DNA from: Prochlorococcus sp. AG-409-B13
GTDB lineage: Bacteria > Cyanobacteriota > Cyanobacteriia > PCC-6307 > Cyanobiaceae
Assembly (NCBI GenBank): GCA_003216035.1
Contig: QCJM01000005.1
Location: forward strand, 1 to 56,162
Reading direction: 5' to 3'
DNA length: 56,162 nt
Under the pieces are notes generated by a model. The model ran no database searches, was not told the DNA's origin, and worked only from the letters and a program-made list of their open reading frames with translations. A program made the position numbers and the translations under genes. Below, in pieces: positions 48,804 through 56,162 of this stretch (position 1 is its first letter; each line of letters starts with the position of its first letter).

Positions 48804-50192
48804 ATGGATTCAGTTTTTGAAAGCTTATTAAGGCTTGCCAATTTAAATGCAATGCCGGGTTTGGCATTGTCATTTGGGCTTCTAATACTTTTAGGTATCC
48901 TCTTAGCAGTAGGGCGAAGACTAGATGCTGCCTTACAGCTAGAGCGTTTAGGAATTCCTGTAGCTCTTTTGGTTGGCTTGTTGGCACTTCTATTGGGCCC
49001 TTATGGACCAATAGCACTTTTATCTGAATCAGTCACTGATATTTGGGTGAAGTTGCCTACGCCTTTGCTTACCCTGATATTTGGGTCTCTCATGATTGGT
49101 AGACCACTTCCTCGGGGTGAAGGCTTATTCCAGCCAGTTGCTTCACAGGCTTTGCTTGGACTTTTTCTTGGGTTTGGACAATATTTGGTGGGTGGACTTG
49201 TGGTTTTGTTTCTATTAATTCCTTATTGGGGAGTTGACCCATTAATGGGATGCCTTCTTGAAGTTGGCTTTGAGGGAGGACATGGTGCTGCTGTCATCAT
49301 GGGTGATAGCTTTTCAAATCTTGGCTTCCCTGGTGGATTAGATCTTGGCCTTGCTATTGCAACTGTAGGTCTGCTTTCATCGACCCTCTTGGGTAGTGGA
49401 TTAGTAGTTTTTGCCCGTTTTCGTGGCTGGTTAGCTAGTAGCGAGAGTCCAAAAGTTTTCGAAACATCTGAAGAAGTTTATGTTTCAGGAGGGTTTAGCG
49501 AAGTATTACGCAGTTTGCTAGTGAATTTGGGCCTAATTGGATTCGCTGTGCTTTTTGGTATAGGAACTCTTGCTGGATTAAGACTCTTAGCTCCTTTTAT
49601 CGGCGGGCTTTTTAACGAGGTGATGTTGGTTTTTCCAGTTTTTCCTTTAGCCCTTTTAGGTTCTTTGCTAATTCGATTAATACTGGAAAAAACAAAAAAA
49701 ACGAATTTCGTATCTGAGCTCTTACAGCGTGAGATAGAAACTCTTGCTACAGACCTACTGATTGTTACAGCGATAGCGAGTTTGAACTTGCCACTTCTTA
49801 AAGAAGATTGGCTACCTCTTGCTGTGTTGTCATTTTCTGGTTTGATCTGGAATCTGTCAGGAATGTTTGTTTTTGCTAGGTTTATCTTTAGTGAAGAATG
49901 GTTTGAACGCTCAATAACTGAATTTGGCAATGCGACTGGAGTTGCAGCTAGTGGGCTCTTACTTCTTAGACTGGCTGACCCTTTAAACATAACTAGAACA
50001 CTCCCTGTGTTTTCGCTTAAGCAATTATTTTTACAACCATTACTATCAGGGGGGGTTATAACCGTGATCGCTCCTCTTGTGGTTAATCAGCTAGGCCTTA
50101 AAGGTTGGACGGAGATCTGCGGAACACTGACGATTTTATTTATTGGCATTGGATTTTTTCTAAAGAAAGGCTATGCTCAAAATCCAACTTGA
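48804..50192 (+). CDS. Sodium/glutamate symporter family (GltS-type)
   Basis: 462 residues with about ten to twelve membrane segments. GltS proteins import glutamate with sodium. Seen: LLGILLAVGRRLDAALQLER, EVGFEGGHGAAVIMGDSFSN (about 153-172), the G-x-GGHG pore motif, and a second half (about 335-445) with TDLLIVTAIASLNLPLLKED and NATGVAASGLLLLRLADP. The insertion between the halves (about 215-232) is polar. Substrate unproven. In picocyanobacteria it may recover amino acids from seawater (inference). Stands alone. Confidence 0.8.
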   Translation: MDSVFESLLRLANLNAMPGLALSFGLLILLGILLAVGRRLDAALQLERLGIPVALLVGLLALLLGPYGPIALLSESVTDIWVKLPTPLLTLIFGSLMIGRPLPRGEGLFQPVASQALLGLFLGFGQYLVGGLVVLFLLIPYWGVDPLMGCLLEVGFEGGHGAAVIMGDSFSNLGFPGGLDLGLAIATVGLLSSTLLGSGLVVFARFRGWLASSESPKVFETSEEVYVSGGFSEVLRSLLVNLGLIGFAVLFGIGTLAGLRLLAPFIGGLFNEVMLVFPVFPLALLGSLLIRLILEKTKKTNFVSELLQREIETLATDLLIVTAIASLNLPLLKEDWLPLAVLSFSGLIWNLSGMFVFARFIFSEEWFERSITEFGNATGVAASGLLLLRLADPLNITRTLPVFSLKQLFLQPLLSGGVITVIAPLVVNQLGLKGWTEICGTLTILFIGIGFFLKKGYAQNPT

Positions 50193-50266
50193 AATAAGCT
50201 TATCTTTTTAAATAATAAGACTTTTATTTTTTGATTAATTTAATTTAAACCTTTTCCCTTCCCCTT

Positions 50267-50524
50267 ATGACTATAAAACCTTTTCATGAAGTCCCTAGGC
50301 AGGAATCAAAGGAAAAATGGTTTAGAAGCCATTTGCTAGATCGTGAGGTTGAACTCGCTGAGCTTTATGAGATGCCTCAGAATGAGTTGGATTTGTTAAT
50401 GGCAGAAACTGCGGAGTTAAGGAGTGATCCAGGTAATCGCGATAGGAATATAGGTAAGTTCTGCACAGCCGGATATTTCTTGGAGCTGGCAAGAATTATT
50501 GATCAACGTAGAATGAATGAATAA
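50267..50524 (+). CDS. Conserved hypothetical protein, 85 aa
   Basis: MTIKPFHEVPRQESKEKWFR, DREVELAELYEMPQNELDLL, NIGKFCTAGYFLELARIIDQ. Mostly helical, acidic, one Cys in FCTAGY. Soluble. Follows the symporter by 75 nt on the same strand. Similar small proteins occur in marine picocyanobacteria; function unknown. Confidence 0.65.
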   Translation: MTIKPFHEVPRQESKEKWFRSHLLDREVELAELYEMPQNELDLLMAETAELRSDPGNRDRNIGKFCTAGYFLELARIIDQRRMNE

Positions 50525-50604
50525 GCTAATGATTAGGCTCTTGGTAGGTGATATTATTACTTGAGTGATGCAGTCCTCTTCTTAACTTTGTATCTAAGCT
50601 TAAA

Positions 50605-51507
50605 TTAATCAACAAATTTACCTGGTTCAATCCAGCGTCTAAGTGCAGATACATCTTCATCTGAATAGCCTATATCAATAAGATCTTTTTCCATTGATTT
50701 TACTGTAGAAGATACCGGTAGGTTTAACCCTAAATCTTTAGCGGCATTTAAAGCAATCTCAAGATCTTTGTGATGAAGGCTCAGTTTGAATCCTAGCGGA
50801 TAATTGTTTTTAAGCATTGAAGTGGCTCTATTTTTTAGTGCCCAAGAACTTGCGGCTCCTTCTTGTAGTGCATGCAACACTTTTTCCATTGGTAAACCTA
50901 AGTGTTGCCCTAATGCAACTGCCTCTGCTAAAGCAACAAAATTCCCCGCAACCAGTACCTGGTTGATTGCTTTAACTTCTTGCCCTCTACCTATATCACC
51001 GAAATGATGAACATATTTACCGATTGAATTTAATATTGGCATTGAAAGTCTTAGTGACTCTTCGCTTCCTCCCACCATGATTGTAAGGGTTCCTGATTTT
51101 GCTCCTTCAGTCCCTCCTGTTACTGGCGCGTCAAGATATGCTATATTTTTTGAGGAAAGATTGTATGCAAACTCTTTTGATTTGTAAGGATTAATTGTTG
51201 AACAATTAATAACAATAGATCCTTGTTTTAACTCTTTAAATGCACCATCCTCCCCAAATAATACATTATCTACTGCATTGTCATCAGAAACACAAATTAA
51301 AAGTGCTTCACTTCCTAGGGCCGTCTCTGCTGGCGAATCACATGATTTGGCCCCTTCTAAAGTTGTTTCTTTTTCTCTTTCTCGGTGTCGATTGTGGACT
51401 TTTAGTTTGTACCCTGACTTGAGTAGGTTGGCGGCTATGGGCAAGCCCATAGCTCCTAGACCAATTATTCCAATAGGTGCTGGTGCTAGTAAGATAGAAC
51501 TTGGCAT
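50605..51507 (-). CDS. 3-Hydroxyisobutyrate dehydrogenase-family oxidoreductase
   Basis: 300 residues. NAD(P)-dependent beta-hydroxyacid dehydrogenase; the group includes tartronate semialdehyde reductase and glyoxylate reductase. Seen: IGIIGLGAMGLPIAANLLKS (GxGxxG, 12-31), LDAPVTGGTEGAKSGTLTIM substrate-binding segment (125-144), KAINQVLVAGNF with catalytic Lys179 and Asn182, and the helical C-terminal domain. Substrate cannot be told from sequence; glyoxylate-related detoxification is likely in a photosynthetic cell. Followed 24 nt later on the same strand by a GST gene. Confidence 0.88.
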   Translation of the reverse strand: MPSSILLAPAPIGIIGLGAMGLPIAANLLKSGYKLKVHNRHREREKETTLEGAKSCDSPAETALGSEALLICVSDDNAVDNVLFGEDGAFKELKQGSIVINCSTINPYKSKEFAYNLSSKNIAYLDAPVTGGTEGAKSGTLTIMVGGSEESLRLSMPILNSIGKYVHHFGDIGRGQEVKAINQVLVAGNFVALAEAVALGQHLGLPMEKVLHALQEGAASSWALKNRATSMLKNNYPLGFKLSLHHKDLEIALNAAKDLGLNLPVSSTVKSMEKDLIDIGYSDEDVSALRRWIEPGKFVD

Positions 51508-51530
51508 AATGAGTACATAAGTTTGTTCAT

Positions 51531-52220
51531 TTATTTAATAGCGGGAAATAAGCTTGGGGAATCTCCTGATCTCCAGGGCTTGTATCGAAGCATAAGGTCT
51601 TTAAATAGTTTATGATTAAGAAAGTATTCAATCCAATGCTTGATTTGTGATAGCTCGCAGTCATGATCAAATTCAAAAGGGTTTGCAAGACGATATTGTC
51701 TAACAAAAGGCCATAGTGCCCAATCAGCCATGCTATGGGATTTTCCTAGTAAAGAGCTTTGCTTATCTTGTGATGAGTTTTTATTGATCAATGAGTTCCA
51801 TTGAATTAAAATATTCCTGGCCTCACTTTTATGATATTCATAATTCTCATTGGGGTAACGCGATGCATATTTAAAGCGATCAAGGTGATATTTGAAATTA
51901 TAATCGTTTTGAACAATAAGTCTTTTTATTATTGCTTCATCAGATAAATTATCTGATCGGAGTGCATTCATGGGATCATTCTTAGAAAGAAACCAATGCA
52001 TGATTTCAATGCTTTCATCAATAACTTTGCCCTCAGAAGTTACTAATACTGGAACTGTAGCCTTGCTAGATATTTCTAAAAGCTCTACTGGTTTATTCTT
52101 AAGTTCAACTTCTCTATAAATAACAACAAATCCTGTCATAAGTAATGTCCAACGAACCCTCATTGCAAAAGGGCATCTCCGAAAACTATATAGGGTTCCA
52201 TTGGGTAAGTTGTTTGACAT
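51531..52220 (-). CDS. Glutathione S-transferase family protein
   Basis: 229 residues. N-terminal thioredoxin-like domain (about 7-83) with RRCPFAMRVRWTLL at Cys16, PVELLEISSKATVPVLVTS-type cis-Pro region and ESIEIMHWF, then an all-helical C-terminal domain. CPFA-type GSTs can be glutaredoxin- or omega-like, using Cys not Tyr/Ser. Role in thiol-linked detoxification is presumed. Lies 25 nt from the dehydrogenase gene and 26 nt from the membrane-protein gene, so the minus strand here reads as a cluster. Confidence 0.8.
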   Translation of the reverse strand: MSNNLPNGTLYSFRRCPFAMRVRWTLLMTGFVVIYREVELKNKPVELLEISSKATVPVLVTSEGKVIDESIEIMHWFLSKNDPMNALRSDNLSDEAIIKRLIVQNDYNFKYHLDRFKYASRYPNENYEYHKSEARNILIQWNSLINKNSSQDKQSSLLGKSHSMADWALWPFVRQYRLANPFEFDHDCELSQIKHWIEYFLNHKLFKDLMLRYKPWRSGDSPSLFPAIK

Positions 52221-52245
52221 GAATAAAATAATTCAGGAGGAAAGT

Positions 52246-52740
52246 TTATGTGATAAATGCTGGAACTATTCTATTTATTAGAATGTTAATTACATTGGCT
52301 AGCCAGAGAAGCGTTAGGAGTTGTATTGCAAATAGATACCAGTTTTTGCCTATACTTATGAGCCTGAATTGTTGCAACTGGAGAAGTCTTGTTACGCTAA
52401 ATATTAGTCCAACTATTACTCCTGTACCTTTGCCAACAATAATTAAAAATAAGATTTCAGTAATAATTTGACCAAAGAGAAGTAATAAATATGAATTCAG
52501 AAGGCGCTTTGCTAAGAGTTCACCTCTGAGTCTTATACGTAAACAAAGCGGGAAAATTAAACCTAGACAAAGGTAGGTTGGAAAGTAATATTTTGGAAGA
52601 GGTGTATTTCTTATGGAGACCAACATCTCTTCTTCTAGTGAGACTAGCCAGCCTGAAATTAGGCTGAGAAAGAGTCCTGCAATTATTATCAAGGTTAGCA
52701 ATGAAATATTCTTGGGCTTAGTTATATCTAAATAGTTCAT
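52246..52740 (-). CDS. Membrane protein of unknown function, 164 aa
   Basis: Four hydrophobic segments (about 12-32, 47-65, 78-100, 138-158). Contains LVSLEEEMLVSIRNTPLPKY and TGVIVGLIFSVTRLLQLQQF. No known motif recognised; resembles conserved cyanobacterial inner-membrane proteins. The ATG overlaps the stop of the MBL-fold gene by 4 nt, so both are translated from one transcript. Confidence 0.65.
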   Translation of the reverse strand: MNYLDITKPKNISLLTLIIIAGLFLSLISGWLVSLEEEMLVSIRNTPLPKYYFPTYLCLGLIFPLCLRIRLRGELLAKRLLNSYLLLLFGQIITEILFLIIVGKGTGVIVGLIFSVTRLLQLQQFRLISIGKNWYLFAIQLLTLLWLANVINILINRIVPAFIT

Positions 52741-53510
52741 GGCTTTTGATAAGTACTTTCTAATCCTGAATCACATCTGCTCAGGAAGTATTTTTTCCCT
52801 GGTAATGGATCTATGAGATTCACTGCGCTGGATAAATCTTCTTTTGCTTCTAGGAACGAACCCTCTTGTTTTAAGACCTTGCTTAATAGTCCTGTGAAAT
52901 CAACCTCTGCTCCAGTAGCAGTGGCAAGAATATACTTGGGATGAAATTTTTCTAATAATTCCTTTACAGCCTTTTTCCCTTTTATGAATGATCCTACTAT
53001 TGGTAAACCTATATCTACAATTGGAGTAATTACTACATCAATTAAATTATTTTCAATGGATTTATCGGCAAAACCATGTGGCTCTATGTATAGAGAGCCC
53101 TCATCATTAAATATTAAATAACCGTTTTCAGTCATTGGTACTCTGGCTCCACAAGTTGCTTTGATATAAAGATTTGATATTGATGTATCTTTTCCTGGCT
53201 TTAACGAAATAACACTTTTAAAGCCTAGTTGTCTTGCTTTCTGGGCTGCTGTTGATGAAGCCACTATAGGGATGTCTTTTGAAATTAAATTTAGGGTTGG
53301 TTGATGAGTATGATCAGGAAGGCCTTGAGTTAAAAGTATTAGGTCTAGGTTTTTCGGAATATCCCATTTGGTCGTGAGATTTCCTTTTAGAAGCCATGCT
53401 CCTGGAGCAAAAACCAGTTCCCCAGTTAACCAAGGATCTAGCAAAACTCTAATTTTTCCAAACTCCAGTAACCAACTATTGGAACCATAATAGGTGGCAG
53501 TAATTCCCAT
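52737..53510 (-). CDS. MBL-fold metallo-hydrolase-like protein
   Basis: 257 residues of the metallo-beta-lactamase fold (UlaG-like subgroup). N-terminus TATYYGSNSWLLEFGKIRVL, then LLLDPWLTGELVF strand. The metal motif usually HxHxDH reads LLTQGLPDHTHQ (about 60-70): two His are Gln and Leu, whereas the DHxH part is kept. Such variants are known from cyanobacteria and plants. First gene of a pair with the overlapping membrane protein. Confidence 0.8.
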   Translation of the reverse strand: MGITATYYGSNSWLLEFGKIRVLLDPWLTGELVFAPGAWLLKGNLTTKWDIPKNLDLILLTQGLPDHTHQPTLNLISKDIPIVASSTAAQKARQLGFKSVISLKPGKDTSISNLYIKATCGARVPMTENGYLIFNDEGSLYIEPHGFADKSIENNLIDVVITPIVDIGLPIVGSFIKGKKAVKELLEKFHPKYILATATGAEVDFTGLLSKVLKQEGSFLEAKEDLSSAVNLIDPLPGKKYFLSRCDSGLESTYQKP

Positions 53511-53654
53511 ACTTCAAGTGAGATAATTTTATTGTGGATTAGAATGCCGTTACTTGTCGATCAATCTCTGTATTTATTTATTGTTTCTATCCCCCTTGGT
53601 TTTATTTGATCTTATAAACTTTACTTGCTCTTTCCTTCTCACTTTAATTTTTCT

Positions 53655-54278
53655 ATGGTTGATTGCCGATTAGAATTTCCTGCTACTCAACGAAATAGCA
53701 AACCAATAGCAAATGTACTACAGGGAGTTCTACCTCGAATTGGAACTGTACTAGAAGTAGCTAGTGGTAGTGGAGAACATGCAGTAAGTTTTCAGAAACT
53801 ATTTCCTTCTTTAAGATGGCAAGCAACAGATTTGTCATTACTTCATGTAAAAAGTATTTCGTCCTGGATAAATTATGAGGGTCTTCAGGACATTATGCCA
53901 GTCCCCTTTGTCCTTGATGTCTCTTTGAGTCCTTGGCAGCTTCCCAAAGATTTAGTTCCATCTATTTGTGCAATTGTTTGTATAAATTTAATGCATATTA
54001 CTAATTGGGATCATTGTAAATTGACAATAGTTGAGTCTGCAAGACTACTTCGTTGTAACTCACCTCTTTTCATTTATGGGCCCTTTAAGAAAAATGGTAA
54101 GCATGTTAGTCAAACTAATGTCTTTTTCGATAAGTCATTAAGAGAAAGAAACCCCGATTGGGGCATAAGAGACATTGAGGATCTGGAAGTGATATCTAAC
54201 AATGTTGGGCTTTCAACTAAAAGAATTATTAAAATGCCAGCAAATAACTTTTCACTAGTGTTTACGAAACTAGGTTAA
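53655..54278 (+). CDS. DUF938 family, SAM-dependent methyltransferase-like
   Basis: 207 residues from ATG 53655 (MVDCRLEFPATQRNSKPIAN), which is the N-terminus expected of DUF938; a TTG ten codons upstream is also open. Class I methyltransferase fold: VLEVASGSGEHAVSFQKLFP (32-51) binds SAM, WQATDLSLLHVKS carries the acidic second strand, and IVCINLMHITNWDHCK follows. Substrate unknown. It is a single gene, divergent from the MBL-fold gene. Confidence 0.85.
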   Translation: MVDCRLEFPATQRNSKPIANVLQGVLPRIGTVLEVASGSGEHAVSFQKLFPSLRWQATDLSLLHVKSISSWINYEGLQDIMPVPFVLDVSLSPWQLPKDLVPSICAIVCINLMHITNWDHCKLTIVESARLLRCNSPLFIYGPFKKNGKHVSQTNVFFDKSLRERNPDWGIRDIEDLEVISNNVGLSTKRIIKMPANNFSLVFTKLG

Positions 54279-54471
54279 GTATCATTTTTATAAGTGTTCT
54301 ATTTAACTTGAAATGTTTAAGGAAACTCCTCTTCCTTTTAAATGCAAAAAATATGTTGTGAATAATAGGTAGGGTTCACTTGCATTTCTTTGGTTTTAGG
54401 GGTTAATGGGTTGACTAGAGTTAGAGTATCTGTCATCTTAATCTTTTTCTTTTCCAATTCTCTTTATAGAT

Positions 54472-54756
54472 ATGAGCTTTCTTAATTATATTCAATTTCT
54501 AGAGCCAGTTCAGGAAAATGTTTCTAGGCTTTATACGACAACAACAGGATTAATAGCTTTAATATTAATAATCTGGCTTGTTAACCTAATTTTTGGGATG
54601 GTCCAACGCACATTTGCTGCAGGGAAGATTATTGGAAGATTTTATAGAAACTATATTCATAAATATATGAAGATAGGATTCTTTAAACTATTTTCCTTAA
54701 ATAATAAATTGAATAAAAATAGAACAAGTTCTTTGCCCAAGTCTGTGGATCTATAG
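54472..54756 (+). CDS. Conserved hypothetical membrane protein, 94 aa
   Basis: MSFLNYIQFLEPVQENVSRL, a helix (TTGLIALILIIWLVNLIFGM, about 24-44), then FAAGKIIGRFYRNYIHKYMK and a basic Ser/Leu-rich tail. A helix followed by a highly basic amphipathic stretch suggests a membrane protein with a cytoplasmic-surface tail. Not recognised by name. Confidence 0.65.
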   Translation: MSFLNYIQFLEPVQENVSRLYTTTTGLIALILIIWLVNLIFGMVQRTFAAGKIIGRFYRNYIHKYMKIGFFKLFSLNNKLNKNRTSSLPKSVDL

Positions 54757-54798
54757 ATTGAGCTTTGGACTTTTCTCTTTAGGTTATAGATTATTTTT

Positions 54799-54846
54799 GT
54801 TGAGGCCGTTCCCTGAGAGTTAGATCTCTTGGTTGCTGGCCTCAAC
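54799..54846. terminator. Long inverted repeat between convergent genes
   Basis: GTTGAGGCC (54799-54807) pairs with GGCCTCAAC (54838-54846), with an inner GAGA/TCTC pairing. It lies between a plus-strand gene ending at 54756 and a minus-strand gene ending at 54863, so it could end both transcripts; T tract is weak. Confidence 0.5.
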
Positions 54847-54862
54847 CTGAAAATTAGAAGTA

Positions 54863-55000
54863 TTAGCCTCCGAAAAGACTTGCCACTACGGTGCCAACCG
54901 CAATTACGAGTCCCCCCCACTTTATAATGGGCTGAGCATTGTCATAAGAAGAAGCAACAAGTAGAGCGGCTAGCTGGATGACTACGATTTCTTGGGTCAT
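54863..55000 (-). CDS. Micro-protein, 45 aa, helical membrane segments
   Basis: MTQEIVVIQLAALLVASSYD, NAQPIIKWGGLVIAVGTVVA, SLFGG. Two hydrophobic stretches separated by DNAQP. Codon use is coding-like; the opposite frame over this DNA is not. Function unknown. Confidence 0.55.
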   Translation of the reverse strand: MTQEIVVIQLAALLVASSYDNAQPIIKWGGLVIAVGTVVASLFGG

Positions 55001-55270
55001 AAGGACCAAATGATTAGGCCCTCATTTTGTAGCTAGGAATACATTCCAAGTCTATCTTTATTAAGAAAATGCCACTAATCGTAAAAGTTTAATCTTCTTG
55101 TGGGCTATTCGTCTCTTATCTATTTAAGTGGGAGCGCTATAGAGCAACTTATGCTAGGAGCTAAAAGCGCTAAATAATTTCCTGCTAAGGATAAAATTAG
55201 ATTTGGTTTTGTCTTCAGATCTTTAGACAGTATTTCCGTGGAATAATTATAGCCCTGTCACTTCTATTGA

Positions 55271-55978
55271 TTATATCTCGAGTGTACAATTGACACTAAC
55301 CTCAAAAGGGATACAGCTATTTGGCATATTTAATAAGCCTGATGTTATTGCCGCTATGTCCTCTGGTTGGGTCATCTCTTCCTTCGGAATCTTTTTTACC
55401 TCTGATGCCATGTCTGTATTAACCCAACTAGGACAAATTGCAGTTACTCGAATACCTTTTTCCCAGCCTTCATTTCTAATAGTTTGACAAAGCCCCATTA
55501 ATGCAAACTTACTTACAGAATAACCTGCTAATTTCCCTTTGGATCTTTTCCCACTCATAGAAACTAGAAAGATTACTCTAGCATTCTTAACTTTAATTAA
55601 TTCACTCCAAGCTGCTCTTGTTAACAACCATGGGCCCATTACATTTACCTCAAATAAGTTTCTGACTTCATTTTGAGACTTGTCGGGAAAATTAAATTCA
55701 GTTCTTATAAATATTCCTGCAGAATTGATGACGCTATCAATACTATTAAACTGTGCGACAGTTGACTCAACCCATGCTTTTGCTTTATTTGGATCAGTCG
55801 CTTCGTATGGACATATTAGGATTTTGTCATGCCCAGATATTTCGGGATCTAGTTTTGATCCTTTGATCTTACTTGGATCTCTAAGTCCCAGACTAATACG
55901 ATGCCCATCTTGAAGTGCTTTCTCTGCAATGCATCTTCCGATTCCACGGCTTGCTCCGCTAATAAGAATTGTTCTCAA
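55271..55978 (-). CDS. Short-chain dehydrogenase/reductase
   Basis: 235 residues. NAD(P)-dependent SDR. Seen: SGASRGIGRCIAEK (7-20) cofactor-binding TGxxxGxG motif, NSAG (85-88), Ser142 region VSMSGKRSKG, and YSVSK (153-157) as the catalytic Tyr and Lys. Starts MRTILISG, 5 nt after the stop of the partial gene, so they likely form one operon. Substrate unknown. Confidence 0.88.
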   Translation of the reverse strand: MRTILISGASRGIGRCIAEKALQDGHRISLGLRDPSKIKGSKLDPEISGHDKILICPYEATDPNKAKAWVESTVAQFNSIDSVINSAGIFIRTEFNFPDKSQNEVRNLFEVNVMGPWLLTRAAWSELIKVKNARVIFLVSMSGKRSKGKLAGYSVSKFALMGLCQTIRNEGWEKGIRVTAICPSWVNTDMASEVKKIPKEEMTQPEDIAAITSGLLNMPNSCIPFEVSVNCTLEI

Positions 55979-55982
55979 CTTT

Positions 55983-56162
55983 CTACCTATATGGTTTAAG
56001 GAACTTCCACAGTAGTTGTAGTTCTCTTCCCTGCATGTCCATAAGACCCCATTTTACGCTCCATGGAGCATGAGTGAACATATCTACCATCGCCTTTACT
56101 AGTTCAGCTAGGCTTAATGTATTGGTAAGGAAGCCAAACCACTGAGTCTTTGGTAGGCCAAA
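55983..56162 (-). CDS. Partial gene, C-terminal 59 residues only
   Basis: The C-terminus of a larger protein whose start is beyond the window. Reads TNTLSLAELVKAMVDMFTHA, PWSVKWGLMDMQGRELQLLW, KFLKPYR. Looks like the tail of an oxidoreductase or carotenoid-related enzyme, but too short to name. Lies 5 nt ahead of the SDR gene on the same strand. Confidence 0.55.
   Translation of the reverse strand, partial: FGLPKTQWFGFLTNTLSLAELVKAMVDMFTHAPWSVKWGLMDMQGRELQLLWKFLKPYR

Noticed and set aside
1-56162. CRISPR arrays, insertion sequences, phage genes, rRNA and tRNA genes
   Set aside because: None seen on reading; the only clear long repeat is the 241-bp pair, and no transposase or integrase was found.

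Overview
The window reads as the chromosome of a marine picocyanobacterium, most likely a low-light-adapted Prochlorococcus. It is AT-rich, carries a pcb chlorophyll a/b antenna gene, several high-light-inducible (hli) genes, the urease and urea-transport clusters in the arrangement usual for marine picocyanobacteria, and a very large number of short membrane-protein genes. Strain identity is inference; no rRNA or tRNA gene was found.

Layout. 1-3.1 kb: two runs of tightly packed, often translationally coupled micro-protein genes on the minus strand, with a DUF3303 gene and a broken DUF3764-like gene between them. 3.5-5.7 kb: three minimal hli genes, small membrane proteins and a PrxQ peroxiredoxin. 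6.2-8.7 kb: a GC-richer selO gene (probable transfer) and a rhomboid-like protease. 9-13.5 kb: divergent micro-protein cassettes, then the first copy of a 241-bp direct repeat that looks like a small-RNA locus. 13.5-19.5 kb: decayed genes, a glycosyltransferase, a UDP-glucuronate decarboxylase-like gene, an AbrB-family membrane protein, more micro-proteins and the second repeat copy. 19.8-26.6 kb: a secreted protein, an AMMECR1/Memo fusion with its radical SAM partner, and small genes.

26.8-37.2 kb is the functional core: ureDABC (minus) diverging from ureEFG (plus), followed by urtABCDE. Together they import urea by an ABC transporter and hydrolyse it to ammonia with a nickel urease. A near-consensus NtcA box precedes urtA. 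37.3-46.6 kb: accessory small genes, including a SAP-like double-repeat protein, a Nif11-type peptide, a lumenal pentapeptide-repeat protein and a PsbY-like peptide. 47-56 kb: pcb, a GltS-type sodium/glutamate symporter, a 3-hydroxyisobutyrate dehydrogenase-type enzyme, a GST, an MBL-fold protein, a DUF938 methyltransferase-like protein and an SDR enzyme.

The least expected signals are: a dispersed family of at least five short proteins (called family A here) with one membrane segment, a P-[IV]-[SA] turn and two conserved cysteines; the near-identical 241-bp repeat with its own terminator bracketing about 6.5 kb; coupled micro-protein operons that exist in intact and decayed copies; and several gene ghosts with in-frame stops or frameshifts. 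Distances, motifs and overlaps were read by eye; family names are from recognition, not searches.
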